A stretch of 64,000 nt of DNA, from assembly GCF_030270585.1 (NCBI RefSeq), contig NZ_BSYI01000003.1, forward strand, positions 62,001-126,000. Direction: 5' to 3'. Below are positions 16,557 to 24,824 of the stretch, piece after piece; the first letter of the stretch is position 1; the number at the start of each line of letters is the position of its first letter. The translations under genes and the position numbers were made by a program. The notes below the pieces were generated by a model that did not search any database, was not told the DNA's origin, and saw only the letters and a list, made by a program, of their open reading frames with translations. Origin of the DNA: Paralimibaculum aggregatum (GTDB taxonomy: Bacteria > Pseudomonadota > Alphaproteobacteria > Rhodobacterales > Rhodobacteraceae).

Positions 16557-17249
16557 TCAGTCGTCCTTCACCACGCGCAGATGGGTGCGCGGCAGGCGGC
16601 GCGGCGCCGGCGGGTTCTCGGCCTCGGAGCGGCCGCCCTCGATCGCCGTGAGACGGCCCGGCCCGCCGACCGGCCGCGGGCCGGCGAAGGCCTGCTGGCC
16701 GCCCTCGGCGAAGCCGGCCACCGGCACCGGCGCGCGGAACGGCGCGGCCTCCGGCGCGGCGTCGCGCACCGGCCTGATCGTCATGTCCTCGATGCGGAAG
16801 CGCAGGCGCTCATCGCCCGCCGGCGCCGGCTTGCCCGAGACCGGGACCAGCGCGCCGAGCACCCGGTCGACCGCGCCGAAATCCGAGCGCAGCGGCAGCA
16901 GCAGGATCTCCCAGGTCTCGCCCCCGCCGATCACCGAGGAGAGGCGGGCATAGCCGATGCCGGGCTCGGCCAGGGTCTCCTCGATCAGCGCCGCGAAGGA
17001 CTCGCGCGCCCGGCCCTCCATCAGCGTGCGCGCCGACATGCCGCGCAGCTCCATGCCGAAGGCCTCGACCAGCGCGGTGCCGGCCAGGCGGAAGCGCAGG
17101 TTGCCGCCGCCGAGATCCTCGAGGATGAAGAGGTTGCGGGCGTTGCAGGCCATGTCCCGCGGATCGACCTCTGCACGATACGGCACCGGGCGACCGGCAC
17201 GCAGCGATTCCCAGTAGTCGTGAAGCGACCGGATCTCAGGGTGGATCAT
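16557..17249 (-). CDS. PAS domain protein (PAS_5 family)
   Basis: A 230-residue reverse-strand protein. Residues 1-~150 match the PAS_5 family common in Alphaproteobacteria: HPEIRSLHDYWESLRAGR, then PYRAEVDPRD, NLFILEDLGGGNLRFRLAG, and a later ETWEILLLPL strand. The C-terminal ~80 residues are low complexity, ending RTHLRVVKDD. These proteins are presumed sensory or regulatory but have no output domain. ATG 17249 follows AAGGA; an in-frame ATG at 17321 preceded by AAGGGA would add 24 residues and is a real alternative. Divergent from gmk. Confidence 0.82.
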   Translation of the reverse strand: MIHPEIRSLHDYWESLRAGRPVPYRAEVDPRDMACNARNLFILEDLGGGNLRFRLAGTALVEAFGMELRGMSARTLMEGRARESFAALIEETLAEPGIGYARLSSVIGGGETWEILLLPLRSDFGAVDRVLGALVPVSGKPAPAGDERLRFRIEDMTIRPVRDAAPEAAPFRAPVPVAGFAEGGQQAFAGPRPVGGPGRLTAIEGGRSEAENPPAPRRLPRTHLRVVKDD

Positions 17250-17489
17250 GTCCTTGTTCCTCCGGAGCCGCGCCTGAGTCAGGTCGAGGCAACTGTCACG
17301 CCGGTCCCCTTCGTTGTGCATCGCTTTCCCTTTTCTTAACAGGTTGCTGGACCGACTTCCACTTCGGCGTTCGGTTGCCCGGGACCGAGCAAGCCGCGTG
17401 CCAAGGCCGCGCGGATCGGGCTTGTCTGGGCAATTGACCCGGGCAGCACTTCCGAGCAGGTTGCGCCCAAACCAGCGAGAGGGCGGTAC

Positions 17490-18218
17490 ATGGGTGGCGG
17501 CGGAGAGATGTCGGAAGGCTCGGCGGCACGGGGGCCTGGGGGCGATGCGCCAGTGCGGCGCCGGCGGGGCATCCTGTTCGTGCTGTCCTCGCCCTCGGGC
17601 GCGGGCAAGTCGACGCTGACCCGCCGCCTGCTCGACACCGACCCGGATTTCGAGCTGTCGATCTCGGCCACCACCCGGGCCAGGCGCGCGGGCGAGATCG
17701 AGGGCAAGCACTATTTCTTCGTCAGCCGTCCCGAATTCGAACGCATGGTGGCCCAGGACGAGATGCTGGAACATGCCGAGGTGTTCGACAACCGCTACGG
17801 CACCCCGCGCGCGCCGGTCGAGAACGCCATCCGCAGCGGCCGCGACGTGCTCTTCGATGTCGACTGGCAGGGCGCGCAGCAGCTCCGCGCCTCCGATCTC
17901 GGGCAGTCGGTGGTGCAGGTCTTCATCCTGCCGCCCTCGATCGCCGAGCTGGAGCGGCGCCTGCGCGCCCGCGCCCAGGACAGCGAGGCGGTGATCGCGC
18001 GGCGCATGGCCAAGGCCCGCGACGAGATCAGCCACTGGGCCGAGTATCCCTATGTGCTGGTCAACGACGACATGGACCGCTGCTTCGAGCAGATGACGAC
18101 GATCATTGCGGCCGAGCGGCTCCGCTGGGAGCGCCAGTCCTGGGTGTTTCCCAAGGTGAACGCGCTCTACGAGGAGTTCGGCCGTCGACACGGGCAGGAC
18201 AACGGAGGGTGCCGATGA
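17490..18218 (+). CDS. gmk: Guanylate kinase
   Basis: A 242-residue enzyme that phosphorylates GMP to GDP with ATP. The P-loop [10 protein letters not shown] lies at residues 33-42. Further family marks are [18 protein letters not shown] (GMP binding), [22 protein letters not shown] and a LID region with [13 protein letters not shown]. It has ~25 extra N-terminal residues compared with most GMKs. The start at 17490 has AGGG upstream; an in-frame ATG at 17508 is possible. Its stop overlaps the start of the gamma-carbonic-anhydrase gene as ATGA, so translation is probably coupled. Confidence 0.95.
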   Translation: MGGGGEMSEGSAARGPGGDAPVRRRRGILFVLSSPSGAGKSTLTRRLLDTDPDFELSISATTRARRAGEIEGKHYFFVSRPEFERMVAQDEMLEHAEVFDNRYGTPRAPVENAIRSGRDVLFDVDWQGAQQLRASDLGQSVVQVFILPPSIAELERRLRARAQDSEAVIARRMAKARDEISHWAEYPYVLVNDDMDRCFEQMTTIIAAERLRWERQSWVFPKVNALYEEFGRRHGQDNGGCR

Positions 18219-18745
18219 GTCTCTATGCCTTGGGGGAGGATGCGCCCCGACTGCCGGACGGGCCGCACTACATCGCGCCGGGGGCGGCGCTGATCGGGGA
18301 CGTGACGATCGCACCGGACGTCTCGATCTGGTTCAACGCCGTGCTGCGCGGGGACAACGAGCCGATCACCATCGGGCGCGGCTCCAACATCCAGGACGGC
18401 GCGGTCTGCCACACCGATCCGGGCTTCCCGCTGGTGGTCGGCGCCGATGTCACGGTGGGCCATCTGGCGATCCTGCATGGCTGCACGGTGGGCGACGGCT
18501 GCCTGATCGGCATGGGCGCCGTGGTGATGAACGGCGCGCGGGTCGGCAGGGGCTGCCTGATCGGCGCCAAGGCGCTGGTGCCCGAGGGCCGCGAGATCCC
18601 GGACGGCGCGATGGTGCTCGGCAGCCCCGGCAAGGTGGTGCGCGTCCTCGATGCCGAGGCGCAGGCCGGGCTGCTGCGCGCCGCCGAGGCCTATCGCGAG
18701 AAGCTGGCGCGCTATTCCGCCGGGCTCAGGCCGGCCGGCGGCTGA
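18215..18745 (+). CDS. Gamma-carbonic anhydrase family protein
   Basis: A 176-residue left-handed beta-helix protein of the YrdA/gamma-CA family. Hexapeptide repeats run through [21 protein letters not shown], then [10 protein letters not shown], then [15 protein letters not shown]. The three histidines in CHTD, VGHLA and LHG fit the metal-binding triad. Activity (carbonic anhydrase or acyl-group enzyme) cannot be told. ATG 18215 follows GGAGGG and overlaps the gmk stop. The C-terminus (GLRPAGG and stop) converges on the chpT 3' end, and this junction has been amplified downstream. Confidence 0.9.
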   Translation: MSLYALGEDAPRLPDGPHYIAPGAALIGDVTIAPDVSIWFNAVLRGDNEPITIGRGSNIQDGAVCHTDPGFPLVVGADVTVGHLAILHGCTVGDGCLIGMGAVVMNGARVGRGCLIGAKALVPEGREIPDGAMVLGSPGKVVRVLDAEAQAGLLRAAEAYREKLARYSAGLRPAGG

Positions 18746-18885
18746 GCGCTCAGGCCGCCCGCAGGCAGAGCGCCGCGCCGGCGGCGACCAGCGCGGGCCC
18801 GAGCAGGTGAAACCCGATCAGCCGCGGGTCGATCCGCCCGGGCTCCGCGCCCGTGTCTTCGCCGGGGGCCGCGGCGGCTGAGCGC

Positions 18886-19200
18886 TCAGGCCGCCAGCAG
18901 GCAGAGCGCCGCGCCCTCGGCCGCGGTCTCGAGCGCCAGCGCGGCGCCGGCGGCGGTGACCGCGGGGCCGAGCAGGTGGAACCCGATCAGCCGCGGGTCG
19001 ATCCGGTCAGGCTCCGCGCCCCGGTTCGCGCCCGTGGCCGCGCCCGTGCCCGCACCCGTGTCCACGCCGGAGGTCGCGGCGGCCGCGCCGGCGAGCAGCG
19101 CCAGCCGCGCGGCGCGATGCGCCAGGGCGGCGCCCTCGGCGGCGATCCGCGCCGGCCAGGCGCCGTCGGCCGGGATCGTCAGCATCAGCCGGCCCCGCAT
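18886..19200 (-). pseudogene. Copy of the chpT C-terminal 100 residues
   Basis: An open 104-codon frame starting MRGRLMLTIPADGAWPARIA and ending with the chpT C-terminus. It is clearly homologous to residues ~140-254 of the intact protein at 19664-20428, with in-frame indels in the Gly/Thr/Asp-rich insertion. It has no Shine-Dalgarno sequence and lacks the phosphorylatable histidine domain, so it is treated as a gene fragment. The frame has stayed open, so translation is not excluded. Confidence 0.75.
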
Positions 19201-19230
19201 CCGGGCTCGGGCCGGCCGGCGGCTGAGCGC

Positions 19231-19545
19231 TCAGGCCGCCCGCAGGCAGAGCGCCGCGCCGTCGGCCGCGGTCTCCAGCGCCAGCGCGGCGCCGGCGGCG
19301 GTGACCGCGGGGCCGAGCAGGTGGAATTCGATCAGGCGCGGGTCGATCCGCCCAGGCTCCGCGCCTTGGCTCTCGCCCGTGGCCTCGCCCGTGCTCGCAC
19401 CCGTGTCCTCGCCGGAGGTCGCGGCGGCCGCGCCGGCGAGCAGCGCCAGCCGCGCCGCGCAATGCGCCGGGGCGGCGCCCTCGGCGGCGATCCGCGCAGG
19501 CCACGCGGCCTCTGCCGGGTTCGTCTGCATCAGCCGGACCTGCAT
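19231..19545 (-). pseudogene. Second copy of the chpT C-terminal 100 residues
   Basis: A 104-codon frame (MQVRLMQTNPAEAAWPARIA ... GAALCLRAA) homologous to the chpT C-terminal half and ~85-90% alike to the copy at 18886-19200 by eye. No ribosome site is seen. The junction to the next copy carries the last codons and stop of the gamma-CA gene. Confidence 0.75.
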
Positions 19546-19663
19546 TCGGGCACAGGCTGGCCGGCGGCTGAGCGCTCGGGCCGCCCGCAGGCAGAGCGCC
19601 GCGCCGGCGGCGGCGACCGCGGGGCCGAGCAGGTGGAAACCGATGAGCCGCGGGTCGATCCGC

Positions 19664-20428
19664 TCAGGCCGCCCGCAGGCAGAGCGCTGCGCCGTCGGCC
19701 GCGGTCTCGAGCGCCAGCGCGGCGCCGGCGGCGGCGACCGCGGGGCCGAGCAGGTGGAACTCGATCAGCCGCGGGTCGATCCGCCCGGGCTCTGCGCCCG
19801 GGTTCTCGCCCGGGTTCTCGCCCGTGGCCGCGGCCTTGTCCGCGCCCTTGTCCGCGCCCGTGCCCGCACCCGTGTCCTCGCCGGGAGCCGCGGCGGCCGC
19901 CCGGGCGAGCAGCGCCAGCCGTGCCGCGCGATGCGCCGGGGCGGCGCCCTCGGCGGCGATCCGTGCCGGCCAGGCGCCGCCTGCCGGGATCGTCAGCATC
20001 AGCCGGCCCTGCATGCCGAGCAGCCCGCGCGCGCAGAGCGTTGCCAGCGCGACGGCGCGGGCCGCGGGCCGGGGCAGCGCCGGGCCCCCGGCGCCGTCGA
20101 GATCGACCCGCACCCGGCTGCCCGCCAGCATGTCGCTCAGCAGCGCCGCCAGCGCCGGCCGGGCCATCGGCGGCGCATCGGCGCCGGCGGCGCCGAAGGC
20201 GAGCCGGTGGAAGGCCAGCATGGTCGCGGCCCGCGCCGCGCTCTGGCCGATCATCGCGATCTCCTCGGCGCCGGCGGAGCCGAGCTCCTGCACCAGGTCG
20301 ACGCCGTTGGTGATCGCGCCGACCGGGCTGACCAGATCGTGGCAGATCCGGCTCGCCAGCGCTTGTGCAAGGGCCGCGGAGCCGTCTAGGCTCGCCGGAG
20401 GCGCGGCGGTAATGGGGGACTCCTGCAT
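19664..20428 (-). CDS. chpT: Histidine phosphotransferase ChpT-like protein
   Basis: A 254-residue alphaproteobacterial histidine phosphotransferase. The N-terminal dimerisation domain has LASRICHDLVSPVGAITNG with phospho-acceptor His30, then a second helix and GQSAARAATMLAFHRLAFGAAG. The degenerate ATPase-like C-terminal domain follows. ChpT passes phosphate from CckA to CtrA and CpdR in cell-cycle or motility control; in Rhodobacterales it governs CtrA-dependent traits. The C-terminal domain carries an unusual insertion of ~35 residues rich in Gly/Ala/Thr/Asp (GEDTGAGTGADKGADKAA...) also present, in varied length, in the downstream copies. Its ATG (reverse of 20426-20428) overlaps the ATG of the divergent DUF3553 gene by two bases. 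Confidence 0.87.
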   Translation of the reverse strand: MQESPITAAPPASLDGSAALAQALASRICHDLVSPVGAITNGVDLVQELGSAGAEEIAMIGQSAARAATMLAFHRLAFGAAGADAPPMARPALAALLSDMLAGSRVRVDLDGAGGPALPRPAARAVALATLCARGLLGMQGRLMLTIPAGGAWPARIAAEGAAPAHRAARLALLARAAAAAPGEDTGAGTGADKGADKAAATGENPGENPGAEPGRIDPRLIEFHLLGPAVAAAGAALALETAADGAALCLRAA

Positions 20429-20606
20429 GACGTCGTATTTCCTCGAGGTCGGCGCGCTGGTGCGCCATCGGGACCGGCCGGATTGGGGACTCGGGCAGAT
20501 CCAGTCGATCGTCGGCGCCCGGGTCACGGTGAACTTCGAGAACGAAGGCAAGGTCGTGATGCTGAACGCCGCGGCGTTGGACCTCGTCTCGCTCGACAGT
20601 TACTGA
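20427..20606 (+). CDS. DUF3553 family small protein
   Basis: A 59-residue protein, the whole of which matches DUF3553: FLEVGALVRHRDRPDWGLGQ, then RVTVNFENEGKVVM and DLVSL. This SH3-like fold resembles the RNAP-binding/CarD-type or UvrD C-terminal 'PDWGxGxV' modules, so nucleic-acid or RNA polymerase interaction is possible but unproven. GGGGGA lies 8 nt before the ATG. Its start codon overlaps that of chpT on the opposite strand (the tetranucleotide CATG at 20426-20429). Confidence 0.9.
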   Translation: MTSYFLEVGALVRHRDRPDWGLGQIQSIVGARVTVNFENEGKVVMLNAAALDLVSLDSY

Positions 20607-20825
20607 GATGCCAACGCAAGATTAACAAACTGTCAACCGTGGCATGCCCTTCGGGGCGGCCGCTCCACCGCTGGCAGGGGGCCGGCAGGCGCGCGGCAGG
20701 GGCCGGTCGGTCGGCGGAAGGCCATCCGCCGGTTGCGCCGTCACGCTGCTGTCAATATGGTCGCGCCGATCGGTGCCGGGTGCGAGAGGCAAGCGCGGCG
20801 CCAGTGCTCGGGAAGGGATTGCTGC

Positions 20826-21629
20826 ATGCAGATCGACGCTGGCCGGTTCAGGGTGAGGCTGGCCGAGAGCGATCAGGACGTTCGCGCGGCGCAGCGCCTG
20901 CGCTATCGCGTGTTCGTCGAGGAGATGGGCGCCAAGGCGGGCCCCGAGGCCGTTGCCGAGCGGCGCGAATCCGACCGTTTCGACCCCTATTTCGAGCATC
21001 TGCTGCTGATCGACCGGGAATGCGAGGACCCGGACAAGGAAGGCGGCGTCGTCGGCGTCTACCGGCTGATGCGCGGCGACCGGGCGCGCGAGGGCATCGG
21101 CTTCTACGGCGCCGGCGAATACGACCTGGCGCGGCTCTCCGAGCATCCGCGCGAGGTGCTCGAGCTCGGCCGCTCCTGCGTCGATGCCGACTATCGCGGC
21201 GGCGCCGGCATGCACCTGCTCTGGGCCGGGCTCGGCGGCTACGTGACCGAGAACGACATCGGGCTGCTGTTCGGCGTGGCGAGCTTCCACGGCACCGACC
21301 CCTCGGCGTTCTCGCAGGCGCTGAGCTATCTGCACCATTTCCACCTCGCGCCGGAGGAGCTGCGGGTCCGCGCCGTGCCGGAGAACTACACCGACATGGC
21401 GATCCTGTCGAAGGACGAGGTCGACAAGGCGGCGGCGATGCGCCAGCTGCCGGCCCTGATCAAGGGCTATATCCGGATCGGCGGGCATGTCGGCGACGGC
21501 GCCTTCATCGACCGGGATTTCAACACGATCGATGTTTGCCTCTTGATGGACACCGCCCTTATGAAGCAGAGCGTGCGCAAGTTCTACTCGCGCAAGCGCG
21601 GCGGCTCGGTGGACCGTATCCTCGGCTGA
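20826..21629 (+). CDS. olsB: L-ornithine N(alpha)-acyltransferase (ornithine lipid synthesis)
   Basis: A 267-residue GNAT-fold acyltransferase that transfers a 3-hydroxyacyl group from ACP to the alpha-amino group of ornithine, the first step of ornithine lipid synthesis. Family marks are QRLRYRVFVEEMGA, FDPYFEHLLLID, VVGVYRLM, the GRSCVDADYRGG block and LFGVASFHGTDP. Start ATG 20826 follows GGAAGGGA. olsA follows 36 bp later on the same strand, the usual order of the two ornithine-lipid genes, so they are likely one transcript. Confidence 0.92.
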   Translation: MQIDAGRFRVRLAESDQDVRAAQRLRYRVFVEEMGAKAGPEAVAERRESDRFDPYFEHLLLIDRECEDPDKEGGVVGVYRLMRGDRAREGIGFYGAGEYDLARLSEHPREVLELGRSCVDADYRGGAGMHLLWAGLGGYVTENDIGLLFGVASFHGTDPSAFSQALSYLHHFHLAPEELRVRAVPENYTDMAILSKDEVDKAAAMRQLPALIKGYIRIGGHVGDGAFIDRDFNTIDVCLLMDTALMKQSVRKFYSRKRGGSVDRILG

Positions 21630-21665
21630 CCCCGCCCGCGCCGTGCCCCGGATGATCGAACCGCG

Positions 21666-22535
21666 ATGACCGACACCACCTGGAACGAGGCCGATCCGCC
21701 GGAACTCGCGCCGCTGACGCTGGCGCAGAAGCTCCGCGGCGGCCTGCGCGTGCTCGGCCTGGTGGCGGTGACGCTGGTCTGCCTCGGGCTGTTCCTGCTC
21801 GGGCACAACCTGCGCCGGGCGCTCGGCCGCAAGGGGATGGGGCGCTGGATCGTCTTCCATTTCGGCGCCGCGCGGGCCTGGAGCCGGCTCGGCCTCGCGC
21901 TGCTCGGCCTGCGCCACCGGGTCGAGGGCACGCCGATCGGGCGCGGCGCGATGGTGGCCAACCACTGCTCCTGGATCGACATCCTCACCCTGCGCGCCTG
22001 CCGGCTGGTGTATTTCGTCTCGAAGGCGGATGTGGCGGAATGGCCCGGCGTCGGCTTCATCACGCGGGTCACCGGCACCGTCTTCATCGAGCGCAAGCGC
22101 ACCGAGGCGAAGCGGCAGGAGGCGGTGCTGCTGGAGCGAATCGCCGCCGACCAGGTGCTCTGCTTCTTCCCGGAGGGCACCTCGACCGACGGCCTGCGCG
22201 TGCTGCCGTTCAAGAGCTCGCTGTTCTCCGCCTTCTTCCACGATGGCCATGCCGAGCCGGTGCTCGTGCAGCCGGTCTCGGTGCGCTACCATCCCGGGCC
22301 GGGCTTGCCGGCGGCGCTCTATGGCTGGTGGGGCAGCATGGGCTTCGAGGAGCATATCTGGCAGATCGCCTGCCGCTCGCGCGGGGGGCTTGCCGAGGTG
22401 ATCTTCCACGCGCCGGTGCGGCCCGACGATTTTGCAAATCGCAAAGCGCTCGCTGCAGCCTGCCATGCTGCGGTTGCAAAGGGCCATGCCGAGGCCGGCC
22501 GGCGGCAGGCCGGCGCCGCCCCGGTCGACGCCTGA
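21666..22535 (+). CDS. olsA: Lysophospholipid/lyso-ornithine lipid O-acyltransferase
   Basis: A 289-residue membrane-associated PlsC-type acyltransferase that adds the second fatty acid to lyso-ornithine lipid (and possibly to lysophosphatidic acid). One N-terminal membrane segment (VLGLVAVTLVCLGLFLLG) is followed by the catalytic NHCSWID (Asn99-His100, Asp104) and the FPEGTSTDG motif near residue 171. It directly follows olsB. The 3' end and stop (GCCTGAGCC) recur in the short repeat that follows. Confidence 0.92.
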   Translation: MTDTTWNEADPPELAPLTLAQKLRGGLRVLGLVAVTLVCLGLFLLGHNLRRALGRKGMGRWIVFHFGAARAWSRLGLALLGLRHRVEGTPIGRGAMVANHCSWIDILTLRACRLVYFVSKADVAEWPGVGFITRVTGTVFIERKRTEAKRQEAVLLERIAADQVLCFFPEGTSTDGLRVLPFKSSLFSAFFHDGHAEPVLVQPVSVRYHPGPGLPAALYGWWGSMGFEEHIWQIACRSRGGLAEVIFHAPVRPDDFANRKALAAACHAAVAKGHAEAGRRQAGAAPVDA

Positions 22536-22539
22536 GCCC

Positions 22540-22660
22540 GGCCCGAGCCGGGCCTGGCCGAGACCCGAGCCGGGCCTGAGCCGAGCTTTAGTCGAGACCC
22601 GCGCCGAGCCTTTGCCGAGACCCGCGCCGGGCCTGAGCCGAGGCCCGCGCCGGGGCCGGA
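22540..22660. repeat. Short GCCGAGACCCGCGCCGGGCCTGA-like array after olsA
   Basis: GCCGAGACCCG-type units start at 22557, 22591, 22614 and 22637 (23-34 bp apart). The olsA stop context GCCTGAGCC recurs at about 22575 and 22631. Gene-free. Confidence 0.75.
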
Positions 22661-22757
22661 GACCCGGCGGCCGACATCGCCGATGTCGGCTTTGGTTGCG
22701 CCGGCCGCCCCGCGGCGTGCTAGGTAGTTGGGATTGCAGCAACCTGCGCGAGGCGTC

Positions 22758-24194
22758 ATGTACGATCCCCTCTCCATCTCCCATACCGGCATCCGGCGGC
22801 CGCAATCCGGGCCCGAGATCAGCCTCGACGTCTCGCCGAACGCCTCGGTGCGCTCCGAGGCGGCGCTGTCGGCCTGGCTGCGCGAGCACGGGGTCGAGGA
22901 GGTCGAATGCGTCGCGCCCGACTTTGCCGGGATCGGCCGCGGCAAGGTGATGCCGGCGGGCAAGTTCGCGCAGTTCCGCCCGATCTACCTGCCGACCTCG
23001 CTGTTCTTCCTGACCATCACCGGGGACTATCCCGACCTGACCGACTTCTCGGCCTATGACATCGACGCCGATCTCGAGCTGCGCCCCGATCTCTCCACCA
23101 CCCGCGCCGTGCCCTGGGCCAACGACCGCTCGGTGCAGGTGATCCACGACGTGACCGACCGCGAGGGCAACCTGGTCGGCTTCGCGCCGCGCTCGGTGCT
23201 GCGCCGGGTGCTCGGGCTCTATGCCGAGCGCGGCTGGCGCCCGGTGGTGGCGCCGGAGATGGAGTTCTACCTGACCAAGCCGAACACCGATCCCGACTAT
23301 CCGCTCGAGCCGCCGGTCGGCCGCTCCGGGCGCCGGGCGCAGAAGGCGCAGGCCTATTCGATCGCCGCGGTCGACGAATACGACGTGATCGTCGAGCACA
23401 TCTACGACTATGCCGATGCGCTGGGGCTCGACATCGACACGGTGATCCAGGAGGGCGGCGCGGCGCAGCTCGAGATCAACCTGCGCCACGGCGACCCGCT
23501 CGACCTCGCCGACCAGGTGTTCTTCTTCAAGCGGCTGATCCGCGAGGCGGCGCTGCGCTGCGGCTGCTACGCCACCTTCATGGCCAAGCCGATGGAGGGC
23601 CAGCCGGGCTCGGCGATGCACATCCACCAGTCGATCGTCTCGGAGGAGACCGGGCTGTCGCTGTTCTCGGCGCCGGACGGCGCGCCCTCGGCGCAGTTCT
23701 TCAACTTCATCGGCGGCCAGCAGGCCTATTTCCGCGCCGCCTGCTGCCTCGTGGCGCCCTATGTGAACTCGTATCGCCGGCTGGTGCCGCAGCTCACCGC
23801 GCCGATCAACCTCGACTGGGGGCGCGACAACCGCACCACCGGCCTGCGGGTGCCGATCTCCGAGCCCGAGGCCCGGCGCGTCGAGAACCGCGTGGTCGGG
23901 GCCGATGCCAACCCCTATCTGGCGATCGCGGCGACGCTGGCCTGCGGCTATCTCGGCATGGTCGAGGGGCTGAGCCCGCGCCCCGAGGTCACCACCGACA
24001 GCTACGACCGGCCGCGCGAGCTGCCCTATTCGCTGCTCGACGCGGTCGCCGAGTTCCGCGCCCAGCCGGCGCTGCGCGAGGTGCTCGGGCCGGAGTTCTG
24101 CGCGCTCTACGCCACGGTGAAGGAGCACGAATACGACGAGTTCATGCGGGTGATCAGCCCCTGGGAACGCGAGCACCTGCTGCTCAACGTCTGA
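22758..24194 (+). CDS. Glutamine synthetase family protein (gamma-glutamyl-polyamine synthetase-like)
   Basis: A 478-residue member of the glutamine synthetase superfamily. It has the N-terminal beta-grasp part with VECVAPDFAGIGRGKVMPAG and the catalytic domain with EMEFYLTKPN, QLEINLRHGD, GSAMHIHQS and RRLVPQLTAP ... RTTGLRVP. The pattern and length fit the gamma-glutamylputrescine synthetase (PuuA)-like branch, which ligates glutamate to amines, rather than housekeeping GlnA. No other putrescine genes are nearby, so the amine substrate is unknown. The start at 22758 has only a weak ribosome site (GCGAGGCG). Confidence 0.87.
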   Translation: MYDPLSISHTGIRRPQSGPEISLDVSPNASVRSEAALSAWLREHGVEEVECVAPDFAGIGRGKVMPAGKFAQFRPIYLPTSLFFLTITGDYPDLTDFSAYDIDADLELRPDLSTTRAVPWANDRSVQVIHDVTDREGNLVGFAPRSVLRRVLGLYAERGWRPVVAPEMEFYLTKPNTDPDYPLEPPVGRSGRRAQKAQAYSIAAVDEYDVIVEHIYDYADALGLDIDTVIQEGGAAQLEINLRHGDPLDLADQVFFFKRLIREAALRCGCYATFMAKPMEGQPGSAMHIHQSIVSEETGLSLFSAPDGAPSAQFFNFIGGQQAYFRAACCLVAPYVNSYRRLVPQLTAPINLDWGRDNRTTGLRVPISEPEARRVENRVVGADANPYLAIAATLACGYLGMVEGLSPRPEVTTDSYDRPRELPYSLLDAVAEFRAQPALREVLGPEFCALYATVKEHEYDEFMRVISPWEREHLLLNV

Positions 24195-24239
24195 GCCCCG
24201 GCGCCGGGGCCCCGGCGTGCGGGCCAAGTGCCCGGGCCT

Positions 24240-24775
24240 CGACGCAGGGACCTCCCCCGACGCCGGGCCCCCGGCGCCCGGGGTCAGGTGCCCGAAGCTC
24301 GGCCTCCGGACCTCAACGTCCGAACCCTGGCGTCCGAACCCTGGCGTCCGGGGCCATGTCTCCGGACCTCAGCCTCCGGACCACGGTGTCCGGTCCTCAA
24401 CCTCCGAACCGCAGCCTCCGGGCCCCGCCTCCGGGCCTCAGCCGCTGGACCTCAGCATCCGGGCCTCAGCCGCCAGACCTTAGCGCCTGAACCTTGGCGT
24501 CCGGGGCTCGGTGTTCAGGCCTCAGGCTCCGGGTCCCGGCGTCCGAGCCTCAGCCTCTGGACCTCGGCGTCCGGACCTCAGCCTTTGGGCCCCAGTGTCC
24601 GGGCCTCAATCGTTGGACCTCAGCATCCCGGCCTCAATCTTTCGACCTCAGCGTCCGGCCTCAGCCTATGGGCGTCAGCGTTCGGGCCGTAGCGTCCGGG
24701 GCCTTGTGTCCGGGCCTCGGCCTCTGGACGTCAAGCGCCCGGCCCCAGGCGTCCGGGCCGGCGGCAGCGGGGCGC
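24240..24775. repeat. Degenerate CCTCAGCGTCCGG-type minisatellite
   Basis: Over 500 bp of variants of 'GGACCTCAGCGTCCGGGCCTCAGCC' with a basic step of ~16-19 bp. The motif CCTCAG appears more than a dozen times, followed by variants of CNTCCGG. No gene or clear parent sequence is seen. The 24195-24240 stretch links it to the glutamine-synthetase-like gene and also contains no gene. Confidence 0.75.
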
Positions 24776-24824
24776 GGGGCGCGGGCGGGGCGCCCCGGCC
24801 GGGTGCCGGGGCCGCGCCCTGGCG

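Larger units (their letters stand above)
18746..19663 (-). repeat. Tandem duplications of the chpT 3' end joined to the end of the gamma-CA gene
   Basis: The segment that begins GGCCGGCGGCTGAGCGCTCAGG (end of the gamma-CA gene) and continues into the reverse complement of the chpT C-terminal coding region occurs at about 18731, 18876, 19213 and 19560. In the reverse-strand frame each copy reads RIDPRLIxFHLLGPAxxAAGAAL and ends ...C-L-(R/L)-A-A-stop. Two full copies are 315 bp each; the first (18750-18880) and last (~19570-19663) are shorter. Breakpoints fall in chpT near its codon for the Met of MQGRLMLTIP. Confidence 0.9.

Noticed and set aside
20622-24227. 1201-codon reverse frame across olsB, olsA and the glutamine-synthetase-like gene
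   Set aside because: It runs antisense to three genes with clear families.
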